DNA of 64,000 nucleotides. It comes from Yersinia alsatica. Its GTDB lineage: Bacteria > Pseudomonadota > Gammaproteobacteria > Enterobacterales > Enterobacteriaceae. Below the pieces are notes generated by a model. The model was not told the origin of the DNA and made no database searches. It was given only the letters and a program-made list of their open reading frames with translations. Below, piece after piece: positions 30,532 through 41,162 of the stretch (position 1 is the stretch's first letter; every line of letters starts with the position of its first letter). The stretch is taken from assembly GCF_902170305.1 (NCBI RefSeq), contig NZ_CABHWW010000033.1, forward strand, positions 186,001-250,000. The letters run 5' to 3'. The position numbers and the translations under genes were made by a program.

Positions 30532-30954
30532 TTAACTGCCATTCATCAATTTTATTTTTTCTTCAAAGAATTTCCTCAAGTCATCAGGCTCTCTTTCAAT
30601 AATACCAGTATAATGAGATATTGATGTAACTAACTCAAGATAACCAATCAATACTTGAATATTAAAATTTTCATGCAAGAGTTTATAACTCTCATCTAAA
30701 TGAGTAATACAAATAGACCAGCTAGAATGTAATGAATTATCTAAAATTTCAAAAAAATCACCTGGAACCCATACTGGATTGTTGCTCTCAGGAGAAATTA
30801 AGTAATCTACACGACATGGAAAAAACATTAGCCCATAGACTAAGTATTCATTATCAACTTTAAGGAAAGTAAAATCAGTATAATCAGTTTCACCCATACA
30901 ACGAAGTGATAAGGGTAAAACATGCGCTGAGTTAGAAATACATTTAATGAGCAT
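30532..30954 (-). CDS. Probable immunity protein to the upstream toxin
   Basis: 140 residues from ATG 30954 (MLIKCISNSAHVLPLSLRCMG), which has GAGGAA 5-6 bases upstream; a GTG at 30966 overlaps the exoprotein stop and is an alternative. No recognised domain is seen; the protein is AT-rich and mildly acidic, with aromatic residues scattered through it. It directly follows the last codon of a CdiA-like protein, which is where CDI and polymorphic-toxin loci keep the cognate immunity gene. The assignment rests on this position alone. Confidence 0.6.
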   Translation of the reverse strand: MLIKCISNSAHVLPLSLRCMGETDYTDFTFLKVDNEYLVYGLMFFPCRVDYLISPESNNPVWVPGDFFEILDNSLHSSWSICITHLDESYKLLHENFNIQVLIGYLELVTSISHYTGIIEREPDDLRKFFEEKIKLMNGS

Positions 30955-30962
30955 AAAATTCC

Positions 30963-33900
30963 TCACTTAAACTTAAAATCATCAATAGCCCCAGTTTTTA
31001 TATTCCTCACATAATGGATTTCAATTCCATTGATATTTTGGGACATTTTGACCCATCCTCCAGAGGTTGGCCAGCGTTTATCCATCAGAGGAATTGATAA
31101 TTGTCTCCCCACTGTTGGATTAGATATCGCTTGCTTAAGTGCTAATTGCTCTATTAGATTCGTAGGTACATTTCTGCCTGTCGAGCCTAATCCCAATGGC
31201 TGATTGATAACAGAAATTCGCGGTACTGTCGCTCTAAACTTCACTACCTGCCTGCTGGCAATGCGCGTGCTGCCCACAGCAATACCGCCAACGGCGGTGG
31301 CGTAGCCACCATATTCAACCAGTAGCTTACCCGCTTCTTTTCCTGAATCATAGGCACCACTCATACTGCCTTGCTGGTAATGGGTTTCCATGCGGTCAAT
31401 CCGTGCCAGCCAGTCTTGTTTGACACTTTGCGCCACAGTTCCCAGAACATCATCGCTACGAACCAACTCTCGCAGTGCCATAAAGGTTTGTTTAGGCTCT
31501 TTCAGCATCCCCACTAACTCTGCGGTGCTGCTATATAGCCCTTCCGGTACACCGGCTATCATTCCTGCCGCAAAGGCACCGTCTTGTTTAGCGCTGATTA
31601 TCCCCCAATGAATAAAAACTTGGCCTTTTTCTGCCAATGTGTTGGCAGCTTTGATTTCTGCTCTCATCAACCTTTGCTGATGGTGGCTGAGATAGTTATA
31701 ACGAAACGTCACTTCGGCTGCATTGGCACCGCTGTAAGCCCCTTGTGCTTTACCGGTGAAGATCGCCCCAGCGACCCCACCGAAGAACCGGGCAAGTTGG
31801 GCCTGACGCTCAGATTTTGCTTGCCAGTGCTGGGGGCCAATAAAGTTCTCGCCCATCACGGTACCGGCCAGTTCTGCCGCCAATGCACCGGCAGCGGCAC
31901 CTTTTGCGTTACCCCCGCCAATTTCAGCCGCCACGCCAGCCACCAAGGCATGGCTCAGTGCTTTGCCCGGTGCGCCCAAGACCGTGCCATGGTTGCCAAT
32001 TAAATGCGCTCCTTCGGCATGTAACTGAGCGCCCATATTAGAGAATAACGCCGTGGTCAGATTATCTTTAAAGCTACCACCATTAATGCCGGTATTCAGG
32101 CTGGAACTGATAATAGATTGACCGGCGACCCGCTGTGCCGTTTTGCTCCAGTCGCCATTACTTAGGCGGGGTAATTTCGTCGCGTGGGCACTGTTGGCTG
32201 TGCTATCAAAACCGATGGCTGCATCAAATCCAGATAATGCTCCACCAACCGCCATTGAGGTCGCCAGTGATTTCACCGATGATTTGCTGCCTAAATCTTT
32301 AAGAGTTTTAGATATATTTCCCTGATTATTTGCCAGTGATACTGCCGCCTGCGATGCTAAAGAAGACATCCCGGCTGTCACCGCACCTCCGCTAATCCCT
32401 CCGCCTACTGCCGCATTTGCCGCAACGACTAGCCCCGACCCCGCCGTTGCCGCCGCGACTGCAATGGCAATGACCACCGCCACCACCGGGTTCAGTTGCT
32501 GACTGCGGTGATCCCAACTGTGGTAGGCATCCATTACTTTGTGCCACTGCACATCATCGCGCAGATTCAAATCTTTCAGCCATTGGTTGCCGGGGGCATT
32601 ACTAAGTGCAGTCACAGCATTGCGCAATGACTGGCCATTTTGGATTTTTATATCGGCACTGATACCTTGAGCTGCATCAACGGTTAATTCACCACCGGCA
32701 TGAATGCTGGGCAAAACCCATGTTTCTTCCTGATATCCCTTATCACTCTGCTTAATATAAAAACCTTTCGATAAAGTTGTCTTTTGCTCAAATGTCGTAT
32801 TTTTGACCGCTTCAAAAATCACTTTACCGTGAGTACTGGTCAGTTTGGCATGCTGGCCTGCTGCGATTTTGCTGGCCTGATAAGTGCTGTCATCACGACT
32901 TAGCAGGCTGATATCGCCGCCAGCGGTAAATTCTGTCACCTTATTGGTGGCCGAATGCTGAACATTATGGTGTGATTTTTTCCGCCCCCACCATTTGCGG
33001 CTACTCCAACGCTGTTCGGCATGGCTGGTTTCTTCCATCGCCTGGGCGAACAAATAGCCACCTTCCGCCGCCACATCCATGACCGTTTTAGCGGCTAATT
33101 GAGTTGCTTGAAATAAAATACTGCCATTGGAAATTAGCGTCAGAATACCGCCGCTATTAAGTTGAGTCGGTTGTTGCAGCTTATTAAAACTGAAATTATC
33201 ACCACCGCCCTGATGCTGTTCATTCAATAGCGACTCAAAGCGCATATTATTTCCGGAGGCCAGTGTCATATCGCCACCAGAAGAAATTTCAGCCCCCCAG
33301 CTCAGTAATTGATGACCTGCAACCATATTAAGTGTGTTATCCGTCTGGACTCGAGTCACCACATGGCGATCCTGACGCTGGCCTCCAGCCGGGTGATCAA
33401 GACCCGAATAGGCCAATGCAGCTAGTTGGATATTTCGACCAGCCAATAAGTGACTATTATTATCAGCGCTAATATTGCTGGCTTGGCTCAAAATATCGCG
33501 GCCAGCATTGATTAAGAGATTACCTTTGGCATTTATCTGAGTGCTTAATTCTGGGGTACGTGAAGCGGGGAAGAACGGGTCCAGCTCCGGTACTAATACT
33601 CGATTTATCAATTCAATATCATGTGCCGCATGTAAATTAATATCTTGCCCTGCTGTTAGCCCAACCCCTTGTAGGAAAAGATTTTCACCTGCTGTCAGGG
33701 TAATACTTTCGTGGGCATTCAAGCGTCCAGACAATGGCAATGCTTGATCAAACAGCGCCTGTTTTTGTGGTAAAGAGAGAATAGAACTGATTCTTTGATG
33801 TAGTAACGGTGTAGCCGTATTTGCCAATGTAATATTATTACTGGCCGTCATGGTGATATTTTTACTGGGGTGTAGCAAAGTATCGAGAAGATGAATATTC

Positions 33901-36026
33901 AGACCCGCAATAATGGTTAGATCCCCAGTGGCCTTTAATTGGTTAGTAGTTCTCAACCCATTTTGTTGAAAATAACGTAATGCTGGCGAGTTGAATTTCA
34001 CATTACCTTGACGGCTAATTAAAGTAATGTCTTGTCCGGAGATTTCACTGTAGGCCACATCTATATCATTAAGTGCTGTTACCGCGATATTATTTGCTGT
34101 AATATCAGCACGAGATAAAATCATCGAATTATCAGCAATCGCGACCAAGTCCTCTTGGGCATGTACTGCACTATTACTAATAATATTTTTAGCATGAAGT
34201 ACAATATTATTCGCTTGTAATACTGACTGCTTTTCACGTCCAATAATAACCTCATCAAAAGAGAGACTCTCAGTAGGCGATTGATGGTGTAAATTTATAT
34301 TATTTTTAAAATCAACAACCAGATTGCCAGCAGACTTTATTATACCTTGGTTTTGTGAAACACTCTCCCACTGAGATTGGTCAGCAATTTTTGTTGTATT
34401 TGCCCAATAATTCTCACCCCCCCCATCAATTTCAACATTTAAACGACTAAATATGTTTTTAGTACCAAATATAATACTAGTGTTAAGAAAATTATCTCCA
34501 GTTAAAAAAGTATCTTTTTTAGCTTCAATATTGCTAAGGTTATTATTGAGTAAAGTTGCATTGAGATAAATATTTTTTCCGGAGTCAATATCGGCAGGAG
34601 TAGATATAGCTGATACTTTATAATGGCTTCTGGCTGAATTAGCCGTAAAAATATAGCTCATATTCTCTGTCGAGAGACTTTCAATGTTCATGGTACCAAA
34701 CCACTTATTAAACATTTCATTAGAATGGCTATCTACGGGGAGTTGCATTATTGTACGGTCAGTTTTGCCCGGTTCCAAAAAACTCGCTTCACGGGAGTCT
34801 GGTGTTAACTCCTGCCATCCCGCACTAAATACCTGACGGGAATTATCCAGTTTATCGGTGCGAATAATTAAATCGTCTAAATTGGTTTTAATATGACCAG
34901 ATTTATTCTCAACTAACTTATTTTTATTACCCTCAGCATCTTTTTGGATCCACATCCGCTGGTGAGCGTGTAATTCAGCCGATGAGCCAACATTACGTAC
35001 CTTATCGCTAAAAATACGCACGTCGCCTACCGCCTTAACCTTACCGTAATTATTTAATTCGGTATTGACCAATGTAATGTCGCGTCCGCTAATTAATTCC
35101 CCACCCGTGGTAATAGTGGTATTTTTACCAACAATATTGAGATCTTTTTTTGCCAGAATTGAGCCTGCTGTTATATTTCCTGCAACATCAAGCGTAACAT
35201 CGCCTTTGGAGCCAAAAATATTATTAAGATTGCCACTCTTGCCTTTTTCTGTTGATACCAAGCGGATGCGATCAGCATACATCCCACCTAATGCACGGGT
35301 GTCTATTGCTAATTCATGAGAAGTTTCCACCCCAAATAAAGATTTAATATGGCCACTTTGATAATCAATCTGATTAGCACCCAACAGAATATCCAGTTGG
35401 TTTGCATAAATTTCACCTTGAAGATCCAGGGTACGGCTGATGATGGCAGCATCTTTCTGGTAAAGGGTATTTAGCCCTTTCTCACCCACCGTAATCGCCC
35501 CACCCACCACATCTAACCGATCCAAACCGCCTAACCGATTCAATACCGGTATTCCCGTGGTTAAGGTAATAGCGTTCATATCGATAAACCGGCAGCCATT
35601 ACAATATAGGCCATTGGGATTGGCGATAATCACATTGGCATTTTGACCAAATAGTTCCAACATACCTTCCAGTGATGAAGGCTGACGGCTGGTGACCTCA
35701 TTAATAATCAACTGAGCGCTATTACCAGCTAAATGTGGATTAGCATCTAAATAACCTACCCATGCTGAATATCCAGCCGTTTTAGAATTATTTAACACCG
35801 CCCCTGCTGGGGGGACATTAAAGTCACTGTAGCGATTATGAGAGACGCCGGAGGCATTTGGCCTAGCAATATTAACCACTGGAATCTGATTGTGAATTTG
35901 GACTTTAGTTTGGGACTGTGCTGATTCAATACCAGCAGCAATAGCCGGGTGTAAAGGTTGTAAGCCTATGATATATATCATAGGCCAACTGACGATACGC
36001 CTGAGTCGATAAGCAAATCCAGCCAT
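30963..36026 (-). CDS. CdiA/FhaB-type two-partner-secretion exoprotein with C-terminal toxin-like tip
   Basis: 1687-residue secreted TpsA protein. N-terminus: signal peptide (residues 1-31, SWPMIYIIGLQPLHPAIAA), TPS domain with NPHL (96-99) and NPNGLYCNGC (136-145). Long beta-helix filamentous-haemagglutinin repeats (to about 1080) follow, then a DUF637-type haemagglutinin region (about 1100-1390, with Ala/Gly-rich AVVIAIAVAAATAGSG and KALSHALVAGVAAEIGG). The last ~75 residues (from GSTGRNVPTN near 1612 to DDFKFK) look like an exchangeable polymorphic-toxin tip. No VENN motif is seen. It is short for CdiA, and no tpsB/cdiB is nearby. The toxin activity is unknown. Immunity gene follows directly. 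Confidence 0.85.
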   Translation of the reverse strand: MAGFAYRLRRIVSWPMIYIIGLQPLHPAIAAGIESAQSQTKVQIHNQIPVVNIARPNASGVSHNRYSDFNVPPAGAVLNNSKTAGYSAWVGYLDANPHLAGNSAQLIINEVTSRQPSSLEGMLELFGQNANVIIANPNGLYCNGCRFIDMNAITLTTGIPVLNRLGGLDRLDVVGGAITVGEKGLNTLYQKDAAIISRTLDLQGEIYANQLDILLGANQIDYQSGHIKSLFGVETSHELAIDTRALGGMYADRIRLVSTEKGKSGNLNNIFGSKGDVTLDVAGNITAGSILAKKDLNIVGKNTTITTGGELISGRDITLVNTELNNYGKVKAVGDVRIFSDKVRNVGSSAELHAHQRMWIQKDAEGNKNKLVENKSGHIKTNLDDLIIRTDKLDNSRQVFSAGWQELTPDSREASFLEPGKTDRTIMQLPVDSHSNEMFNKWFGTMNIESLSTENMSYIFTANSARSHYKVSAISTPADIDSGKNIYLNATLLNNNLSNIEAKKDTFLTGDNFLNTSIIFGTKNIFSRLNVEIDGGGENYWANTTKIADQSQWESVSQNQGIIKSAGNLVVDFKNNINLHHQSPTESLSFDEVIIGREKQSVLQANNIVLHAKNIISNSAVHAQEDLVAIADNSMILSRADITANNIAVTALNDIDVAYSEISGQDITLISRQGNVKFNSPALRYFQQNGLRTTNQLKATGDLTIIAGLNIHLLDTLLHPSKNITMTASNNITLANTATPLLHQRISSILSLPQKQALFDQALPLSGRLNAHESITLTAGENLFLQGVGLTAGQDINLHAAHDIELINRVLVPELDPFFPASRTPELSTQINAKGNLLINAGRDILSQASNISADNNSHLLAGRNIQLAALAYSGLDHPAGGQRQDRHVVTRVQTDNTLNMVAGHQLLSWGAEISSGGDMTLASGNNMRFESLLNEQHQGGGDNFSFNKLQQPTQLNSGGILTLISNGSILFQATQLAAKTVMDVAAEGGYLFAQAMEETSHAEQRWSSRKWWGRKKSHHNVQHSATNKVTEFTAGGDISLLSRDDSTYQASKIAAGQHAKLTSTHGKVIFEAVKNTTFEQKTTLSKGFYIKQSDKGYQEETWVLPSIHAGGELTVDAAQGISADIKIQNGQSLRNAVTALSNAPGNQWLKDLNLRDDVQWHKVMDAYHSWDHRSQQLNPVVAVVIAIAVAAATAGSGLVVAANAAVGGGISGGAVTAGMSSLASQAAVSLANNQGNISKTLKDLGSKSSVKSLATSMAVGGALSGFDAAIGFDSTANSAHATKLPRLSNGDWSKTAQRVAGQSIISSSLNTGINGGSFKDNLTTALFSNMGAQLHAEGAHLIGNHGTVLGAPGKALSHALVAGVAAEIGGGNAKGAAAGALAAELAGTVMGENFIGPQHWQAKSERQAQLARFFGGVAGAIFTGKAQGAYSGANAAEVTFRYNYLSHHQQRLMRAEIKAANTLAEKGQVFIHWGIISAKQDGAFAAGMIAGVPEGLYSSTAELVGMLKEPKQTFMALRELVRSDDVLGTVAQSVKQDWLARIDRMETHYQQGSMSGAYDSGKEAGKLLVEYGGYATAVGGIAVGSTRIASRQVVKFRATVPRISVINQPLGLGSTGRNVPTNLIEQLALKQAISNPTVGRQLSIPLMDKRWPTSGGWVKMSQNINGIEIHYVRNIKTGAIDDFKFK

Positions 36027-36402
36027 AAAATCACCATCCTGGTGTTGTGTTGGTTAGCAGCAAATTCGCAATCTGTTGAATAACAAAACGGCGAATCTGT
36101 CAGATAGAACAACTCACTGACTAAGCTACACAATTCAACGTGGAATTCTTAGAGTAGTTTGGCTGATTTACTTATTTAATCCGTTGTTTATTAAAACAAT
36201 AATCATCAATCATGGACTAAAAAATGATAACCATAATGTTTATATCGTCTTGTTAAGAGGAAGCCGCAATTAATAAAATTGTGTCAAATCTCTGATCTGG
36301 TTTATCAATAATTGTACGTTGCTATTCCCATCATCCAGATAGACGATGTATAAGAAGATCCTATTTTTCAATCTAATGCTGCACAAGGAAGATGCCCCAC
36401 TC
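36027..36402. other. Divergent region between exoprotein gene and yddG
   Basis: 376 AT-rich bases containing the start regions of both divergent genes. I see no convincing operator, no TpsB remnant and no ORF with support. Confidence 0.4.
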
Positions 36403-37290
36403 ATGAACCGCCTTCCCACCCTATATGGCATTATTGCAATCCTGCTTTGGAGCATGAGTGTCGCGTTGACGCGCGGATTATCTGAAACTCTGGGACCATT
36501 TGGTGCGGGAGCGGCAATTTATACGGTCAGTGGGATATTGGTCTGGTTGGTCGCCGGTAAACCGACGCTACGTGGGCAGCATCCCGCTTATCTGTATGGC
36601 TGTGGTTTATTGTTTGTGGTGTATATGGTGGCCTTTGCTTTAGCTATCGGCATGGCAAATGACCGCCAACAAACACTGGAGATTGGCTTGATTAACTATC
36701 TGTGGCCCAGTCTGACTCTGCTATTGGCGGTACCATTGCTCAAACTGAGGGCACGTTGGTGGCTGTGGCCGGGAGCAGCTCTGGCGCTGTTTGGCGTTAT
36801 CTGGGTGGTGAGTGGTGGCGATGGGCTGGACGTGAATGTGCTGCGCGCTAATGTCAGCAGCAACCCGCTGGCCTACAGTCTGGCACTGATTGCCGCCTTT
36901 ACCTGGGCCGGTTATTCCAATTTAGTGCGGATCTACAGCCGAGGGCCGGGCGCATTGCCGCTCTTTTTACTCGCCTGCGCCCTGTGCTTATGGGTGATGT
37001 TCTTTATGCTGACACCCGGTAAGTTGCATTTCACCTCGCGCGCAACTTTTGAGCTGCTGCTGATGGGGGCGAACACCGCACTGGCCTACCTGTGTTGGGA
37101 TATCGCCATGAAAAAAGGCAACGCCACACTGGTCGCTGCCCTCTCTTACTTCACACCTTTGCTGTCCATACTGATTGCCAGTGTATGGCTCAATACCCTG
37201 CCCTCTGCCGCATTCTGGCCGGGAGTGGCTATGGTGGTGGTCGGCTCACTATTATGTTGGTCTGCCAGCCGCAATCCCCTTCGAACTTGA
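36403..37290 (+). CDS. yddG: YddG-like aromatic amino acid exporter (DMT family)
   Basis: Ten-helix drug/metabolite transporter, 295 residues. It resembles E. coli YddG along its length: IAILLWSMSVALTRGLSE, EIGLINYLWPSLT, LALIAAFTWAGYSNLV, and SYFTPLLS in the second EamA repeat. Family members export aromatic amino acids or paraquat. The start at 36403 (MNRLPTLYG) is preferred; earlier Met codons at 36346 and 36376 would add a hydrophobic-poor extension. The last five codons and the TGA stop lie inside a palindromic repeat. Confidence 0.85.
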   Translation: MNRLPTLYGIIAILLWSMSVALTRGLSETLGPFGAGAAIYTVSGILVWLVAGKPTLRGQHPAYLYGCGLLFVVYMVAFALAIGMANDRQQTLEIGLINYLWPSLTLLLAVPLLKLRARWWLWPGAALALFGVIWVVSGGDGLDVNVLRANVSSNPLAYSLALIAAFTWAGYSNLVRIYSRGPGALPLFLLACALCLWVMFFMLTPGKLHFTSRATFELLLMGANTALAYLCWDIAMKKGNATLVAALSYFTPLLSILIASVWLNTLPSAAFWPGVAMVVVGSLLCWSASRNPLRT

Positions 37291-37398
37291 AGCCGCAGGG
37301 GCGTTAGCTACGCTCACTCACCCGAATCACTTACTCAAGTAAGCTCATCGGGATGAATTCCCTTGCTGCCTTCCTGCAACACCAAGTTCTTTGGGGAT
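37274..37398. repeat. Palindromic intergenic repeat, copy 2 (end of yddG)
   Basis: 125 bp with clean inverted ends: ATCCCCTTCGAACTTGAAGC at the left and, on the opposite strand at the right, ATCCCCAAAGAACTTGGTGT. The centre carries CACCCGAATCACTTACTCAAGTAAGCT, shared with the other copies. The left end covers the last five codons of yddG. Confidence 0.8.
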
Positions 37399-37406
37399 AA
37401 ATTGTC

Positions 37407-37769
37407 TTATTTGGATGTAATAAAAGTGCGATAGCCTTTCAGCACTAACAGAAAATCCTCCAAACCACACAGACAAAGACTCTCTTCATCATAGTAATTC
37501 ATGCCTTCTTCCATCTCATCGCCTTCAATATCCAGTTGATTGGCGCGCACCATCACTTCTTCACCGTCCAGCCACAACGTGTATTCATGGCCTGTTAGCT
37601 GCCATTGGCGCTCACTGCCTTTAACTTCATTAGCGGCGGCTTCAATTTGGTCCAGTTTTGCCAAATCACCTTTAATTTCTTCATTGAGCCAGTGGCCAAT
37701 CACTTCATGCCCCATGGAGAATCTGACGAGCACTTGCCCTGTTAAGTCACGCAAGAATTCATAGTCCAT
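37407..37769 (-). CDS. yacL: YacL family protein
   Basis: 120-residue protein of unknown function, conserved next to acnB in enterobacteria. Near-complete similarity to E. coli Yac[65 protein letters not shown] 37769 has AGGAGGG at 7 bases; 44 residues of upstream frame are not homologous. Cytosolic, acidic. Lies downstream of acnB after a terminator. Confidence 0.93.
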   Translation of the reverse strand: MDYEFLRDLTGQVLVRFSMGHEVIGHWLNEEIKGDLAKLDQIEAAANEVKGSERQWQLTGHEYTLWLDGEEVMVRANQLDIEGDEMEEGMNYYDEESLCLCGLEDFLLVLKGYRTFITSK

Positions 37770-37903
37770 AGCACGCCCTCCTGATGCTCTTTCAATAAGT
37801 GTAATCGTTATTAGCAGCCTGACTTGGCGCAAACTCGCAAAGCCGGTAAATACCTGCAAAATTTCAATCAGACATGTGGTTAAACACAGTTTTTTTGACA
37901 TAA

Positions 37904-37930
37904 AAAAAGGAGGCCAATGGCCTCCTTTTT
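37904..37930 (-). terminator. Terminator after acnB
   Basis: AAAAAGGAGGCC-ATT-GGCCTCCTTTTTTT palindrome with T-runs on both strands, 23 bases past the acnB stop. It separates acnB from yacL. Confidence 0.88.
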
Positions 37931-37952
37931 AGCAGGTGCGAAATATAGCGAT

Positions 37953-40550
37953 TTACACGGCGGTTTGGAAGATCACGCCATCCGCTTTATCGGTATATTG
38001 GCTCAACTGATCAAAATTCAGATAGCGGTAAGTATCTGCCGCAGTCTTATCAACCTGAGCCATATAAGTCTGATATTCATCAGGAGTCGGCAGACGACCA
38101 AGCAGCGATGCAATTGCCGCCAGTTCAGCCGAAGCCAGATAAACATTCGCCCCTGTCCCTAAGCGGTTCGGGAAGTTACGGGTTGAAGTAGAAACAACCG
38201 TCGCACCATCCGCAACTCGTGCCTGGTTCCCCATGCACAGTGAACAGCCTGGGATCTCGATACGCGCGCCACTCTTGCCAAAGACGCTGTAATAGCCCTC
38301 TTCGGTAAGCTGCGCGGCATCCATTTTAGTTGGTGGCGCAACCCACAGACGGGTTGGCAACTGACCTTTATGTTGATCCAGTAATTTACCGGCAGCACGG
38401 AAGTGACCAATGTTGGTCATGCATGAGCCAATAAAGACTTCATCAATTTTGCTGTTGGCAACATCAGACAACAGACGAGCATCATCCGGATCGTTCGGTG
38501 CGCACAGAATCGGCTGGGTTATCTCTGCCAGATCGATTTCGATCACTGCGGCATATTCCGCATCTGCATCACCTTCCAGCAGATTTGGATTCGCCAGCCA
38601 GCTTTCCATGCCATTCACACGGCGCTCTAGAGTACGACGATCGCCGTAACCTTCCGCAATCATCCACTTCAACAGGACAATGTTGGATTGTAGATATTCA
38701 ATAATCGGCGCTTTATCCAATTTAATGGTACAACCGGCCGCAGAGCGCTCGGCAGAAGCATCCGCCAGTTCGAACGCTTGCTCGACTTTCAGCTCCGGCA
38801 GACCTTCAATTTCCAGAATCCGGCCAGAGAAAATGTTCTTCTTGCCTTGCTTCTCAACGGTCAGCAGGCCTTCCTGAATTGCGTAGTAAGGGATAGCATG
38901 CACCAGATCACGCAGAGTGATACCCGGTTGCATTTCACCTTTAAAGCGCACCAGCACAGACTCAGGCATGTCCAGAGGCATTACCCCTGTTGCCGCCGCA
39001 AACGCCACTAGACCAGAACCCGCCGGGAAGGAAATCCCGATAGGGAAACGGGTATGAGAGTCACCACCGGTACCAACAGTATCTGGCAACAGCATACGGT
39101 TCAGCCATGAGTGAATGATACCGTCGCCTGGGCGCAGAGAGACACCGCCACGATTCATAATGAAGTCTGGCAATGTGTGATGGGTAGTTACATCAACGGG
39201 CTTCGGATAAGCCGCGGTATGGCAGAATGACTGCATCACCAGGTCAGCGGAGAAACCCAGACACGCCAAGTCTTTCAGCTCGTCACGGGTCATCGGCCCA
39301 GTGGTATCTTGTGAACCGACCGAGGTCATTTTAGGTTCACAGTATTCACCCGGACGCACGCCAGTAACACCACAGGCGCGGCCCACCATTTTCTGAGCCA
39401 GTGAGAAACCTTTATTGCTTTTCGCTACCGGCTTCGCTACACGGAATACTTCACTGGTAGGCAGGCCCAAAGATTCGCGCGCTTTGGTGGTCAAGCCACG
39501 GCCCACGATCAATGGAATGCGGCCACCGGCGCGGACTTCATCCAGCAAGACATCTGTTTTAAGCTCGAAGGTTGCCAAGATTTCACCGGTATCGTGGCGA
39601 CGAACTTCACCCAGATACGGGAAGATATCAATGACATCGCCCATGTTCATATTAGCAACATCGACTTCAATTGGCAGAGCACCGGCATCTTCCATCGTGT
39701 TAAAGAAGATTGGCGCAATTTTGCTGCCCAGCACCACACCACCGCCGCGCTTGTTCGGCACGTAAGGGATGTCGTCACCCATAAACCACAGCACCGAGTT
39801 AGTGGCGGATTTACGGGAAGAACCGGTACCGACGACATCACCGACATAAGCCAGTGGGAAGCCTTTTTTATTCAGTTCTTCAATCTGTTTGATTGGGCCA
39901 ACACTGCCGGGTTGATCCGGATGAATGCCTTCGCGCTCATTTTTGAGCATTGCCAAAGCATGCAATGGGATATCCGGGCGAGACCAGGCATCGGGAGCCG
40001 GGGACAGGTCATCGGTGTTGGTTTCACCGGTCACTTTAAACACGGTTACCGTGATTTTTTCAGCTAACGCCGGGCGGGAAAGATACCATTCGGCATCAGC
40101 CCAGGATTGCATGACTTTCTTGGCATGCGGATTACCTGCTTTGGCTTTTTCTTCTACATCATAGAAGTTATCAAACATCAGCAAGGTATGAGATAACGCT
40201 TTGCCCGCAATCGGGGCCAACTTTTCATTATCTAACGCATCAATTAGCGGATGAATGTTATAGCCGCCCTGCATGGTGCCAAGCAGTTCGATAGCTTTCT
40301 CTGCGGTAATCAGGGGGGAGTGGGCTTCGCCCTTAACGATTGCAGCCAGAAAACCGGCTTTAACGTAGGCTGCTTCATCAACACCGGGTGGAACACGGTT
40401 AATCAGCAGGTCTAATAAGAATTCTTCTTCGCCCGCGGGCGGATTTTTTAATGACTCAACCAGCGCTGCCATTTGTGACGCATCTAATGGCTTGGGGACG
40501 ATACCCTCAGCAGCACGCTCGGCTACGTGCTTACGGTATTCTTCTAGCAC
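37953..40550 (-). CDS. acnB: Aconitate hydratase B
   Basis: Major TCA-cycle aconitase and 2-methylisocitrate dehydratase; apo form binds mRNA. 865 residues. AcnB domain order is visible: HEAT-like N-terminal domain, swivel domain ([20 protein letters not shown]), then catalytic [4Fe-4S] domain with cluster cysteines in SFCHTAA and CSLCMGNQ, and substrate loops GDSHTRFP and [10 protein letters not shown]. Monocistronic with a 612-base upstream gap and a strong terminator. Confidence 0.98.
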   Translation of the reverse strand: MLEEYRKHVAERAAEGIVPKPLDASQMAALVESLKNPPAGEEEFLLDLLINRVPPGVDEAAYVKAGFLAAIVKGEAHSPLITAEKAIELLGTMQGGYNIHPLIDALDNEKLAPIAGKALSHTLLMFDNFYDVEEKAKAGNPHAKKVMQSWADAEWYLSRPALAEKITVTVFKVTGETNTDDLSPAPDAWSRPDIPLHALAMLKNEREGIHPDQPGSVGPIKQIEELNKKGFPLAYVGDVVGTGSSRKSATNSVLWFMGDDIPYVPNKRGGGVVLGSKIAPIFFNTMEDAGALPIEVDVANMNMGDVIDIFPYLGEVRRHDTGEILATFELKTDVLLDEVRAGGRIPLIVGRGLTTKARESLGLPTSEVFRVAKPVAKSNKGFSLAQKMVGRACGVTGVRPGEYCEPKMTSVGSQDTTGPMTRDELKDLACLGFSADLVMQSFCHTAAYPKPVDVTTHHTLPDFIMNRGGVSLRPGDGIIHSWLNRMLLPDTVGTGGDSHTRFPIGISFPAGSGLVAFAAATGVMPLDMPESVLVRFKGEMQPGITLRDLVHAIPYYAIQEGLLTVEKQGKKNIFSGRILEIEGLPELKVEQAFELADASAERSAAGCTIKLDKAPIIEYLQSNIVLLKWMIAEGYGDRRTLERRVNGMESWLANPNLLEGDADAEYAAVIEIDLAEITQPILCAPNDPDDARLLSDVANSKIDEVFIGSCMTNIGHFRAAGKLLDQHKGQLPTRLWVAPPTKMDAAQLTEEGYYSVFGKSGARIEIPGCSLCMGNQARVADGATVVSTSTRNFPNRLGTGANVYLASAELAAIASLLGRLPTPDEYQTYMAQVDKTAADTYRYLNFDQLSQYTDKADGVIFQTAV

Positions 40551-41162
40551 GACTCTCTCCTCGCTTTAATTATCATTTATTTTGCCAGGCTTATTGTTAC
40601 CACCAGCCATCATCACTGATGCAGTAGGTGTAAGGTAAGATGCCCAGTTTCGCTCAGCCAGCATACCAGTATTTAAACTCAGTGTTAATTCGTTCACATA
40701 AAAGCAACATTAAATTTTTGCTGAATCGTTGAGCGCAGTGTAATCATCTTACATATTGATAACTGATCTCAGTTAGCGCCTCTACGAGGTGATGACACCT
40801 ACCTCTACCTAGATCTTCAAGGTTAGATTTACGCCCTTTCCAGCTAACAATACCCACTATAATGCAAAGGGTAAAAACGATCTCTGCCTATTAAGAATTT
40901 CTGCTCAGCTTTATTAATAAGTTATCGGTAGGGGGGAATAATATCAGTGTGCGAGGGTGATAATGCAGGGGCGCCCTGATGACGCCCCGATTTATATCTT
41001 CAATTGGATGGTGACCAGCTTTTAGCTCGACTCAAATGGCGTTATTGGCGCAGGCAGATTGAGTGCGGACAGCGCACAGCCAACGGAGCGTACACCTAGT
41101 ACGTGACGGCGGCGAGCACTGCCCAATCTCAAGCTGACCAGTAAAATAGCCATTTACCTGAA
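40551..41162. other. Intergenic region between acnB and receptor gene
   Basis: 612 bases. The right part (40551-40900) should hold the acnB promoter and leader; the left part, toward the receptor stop, contains a 122-bp palindromic repeat (41034-41155). No protein gene is supported. Confidence 0.5.
41034..41155. repeat. GC-rich palindromic intergenic repeat, second family
   Basis: Bounded by AAATGGC (41034-41040) and GCCATTT (41149-41155), a perfect 7-base inverted end that extends imperfectly inward (AAATGGCgTtaTT vs AAATGGCtATTTTaC). AGATTG-containing arms lie further in. GC-rich and unlike the other repeats in the window; it sits 8 bases from the receptor stop codon. Confidence 0.55.
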
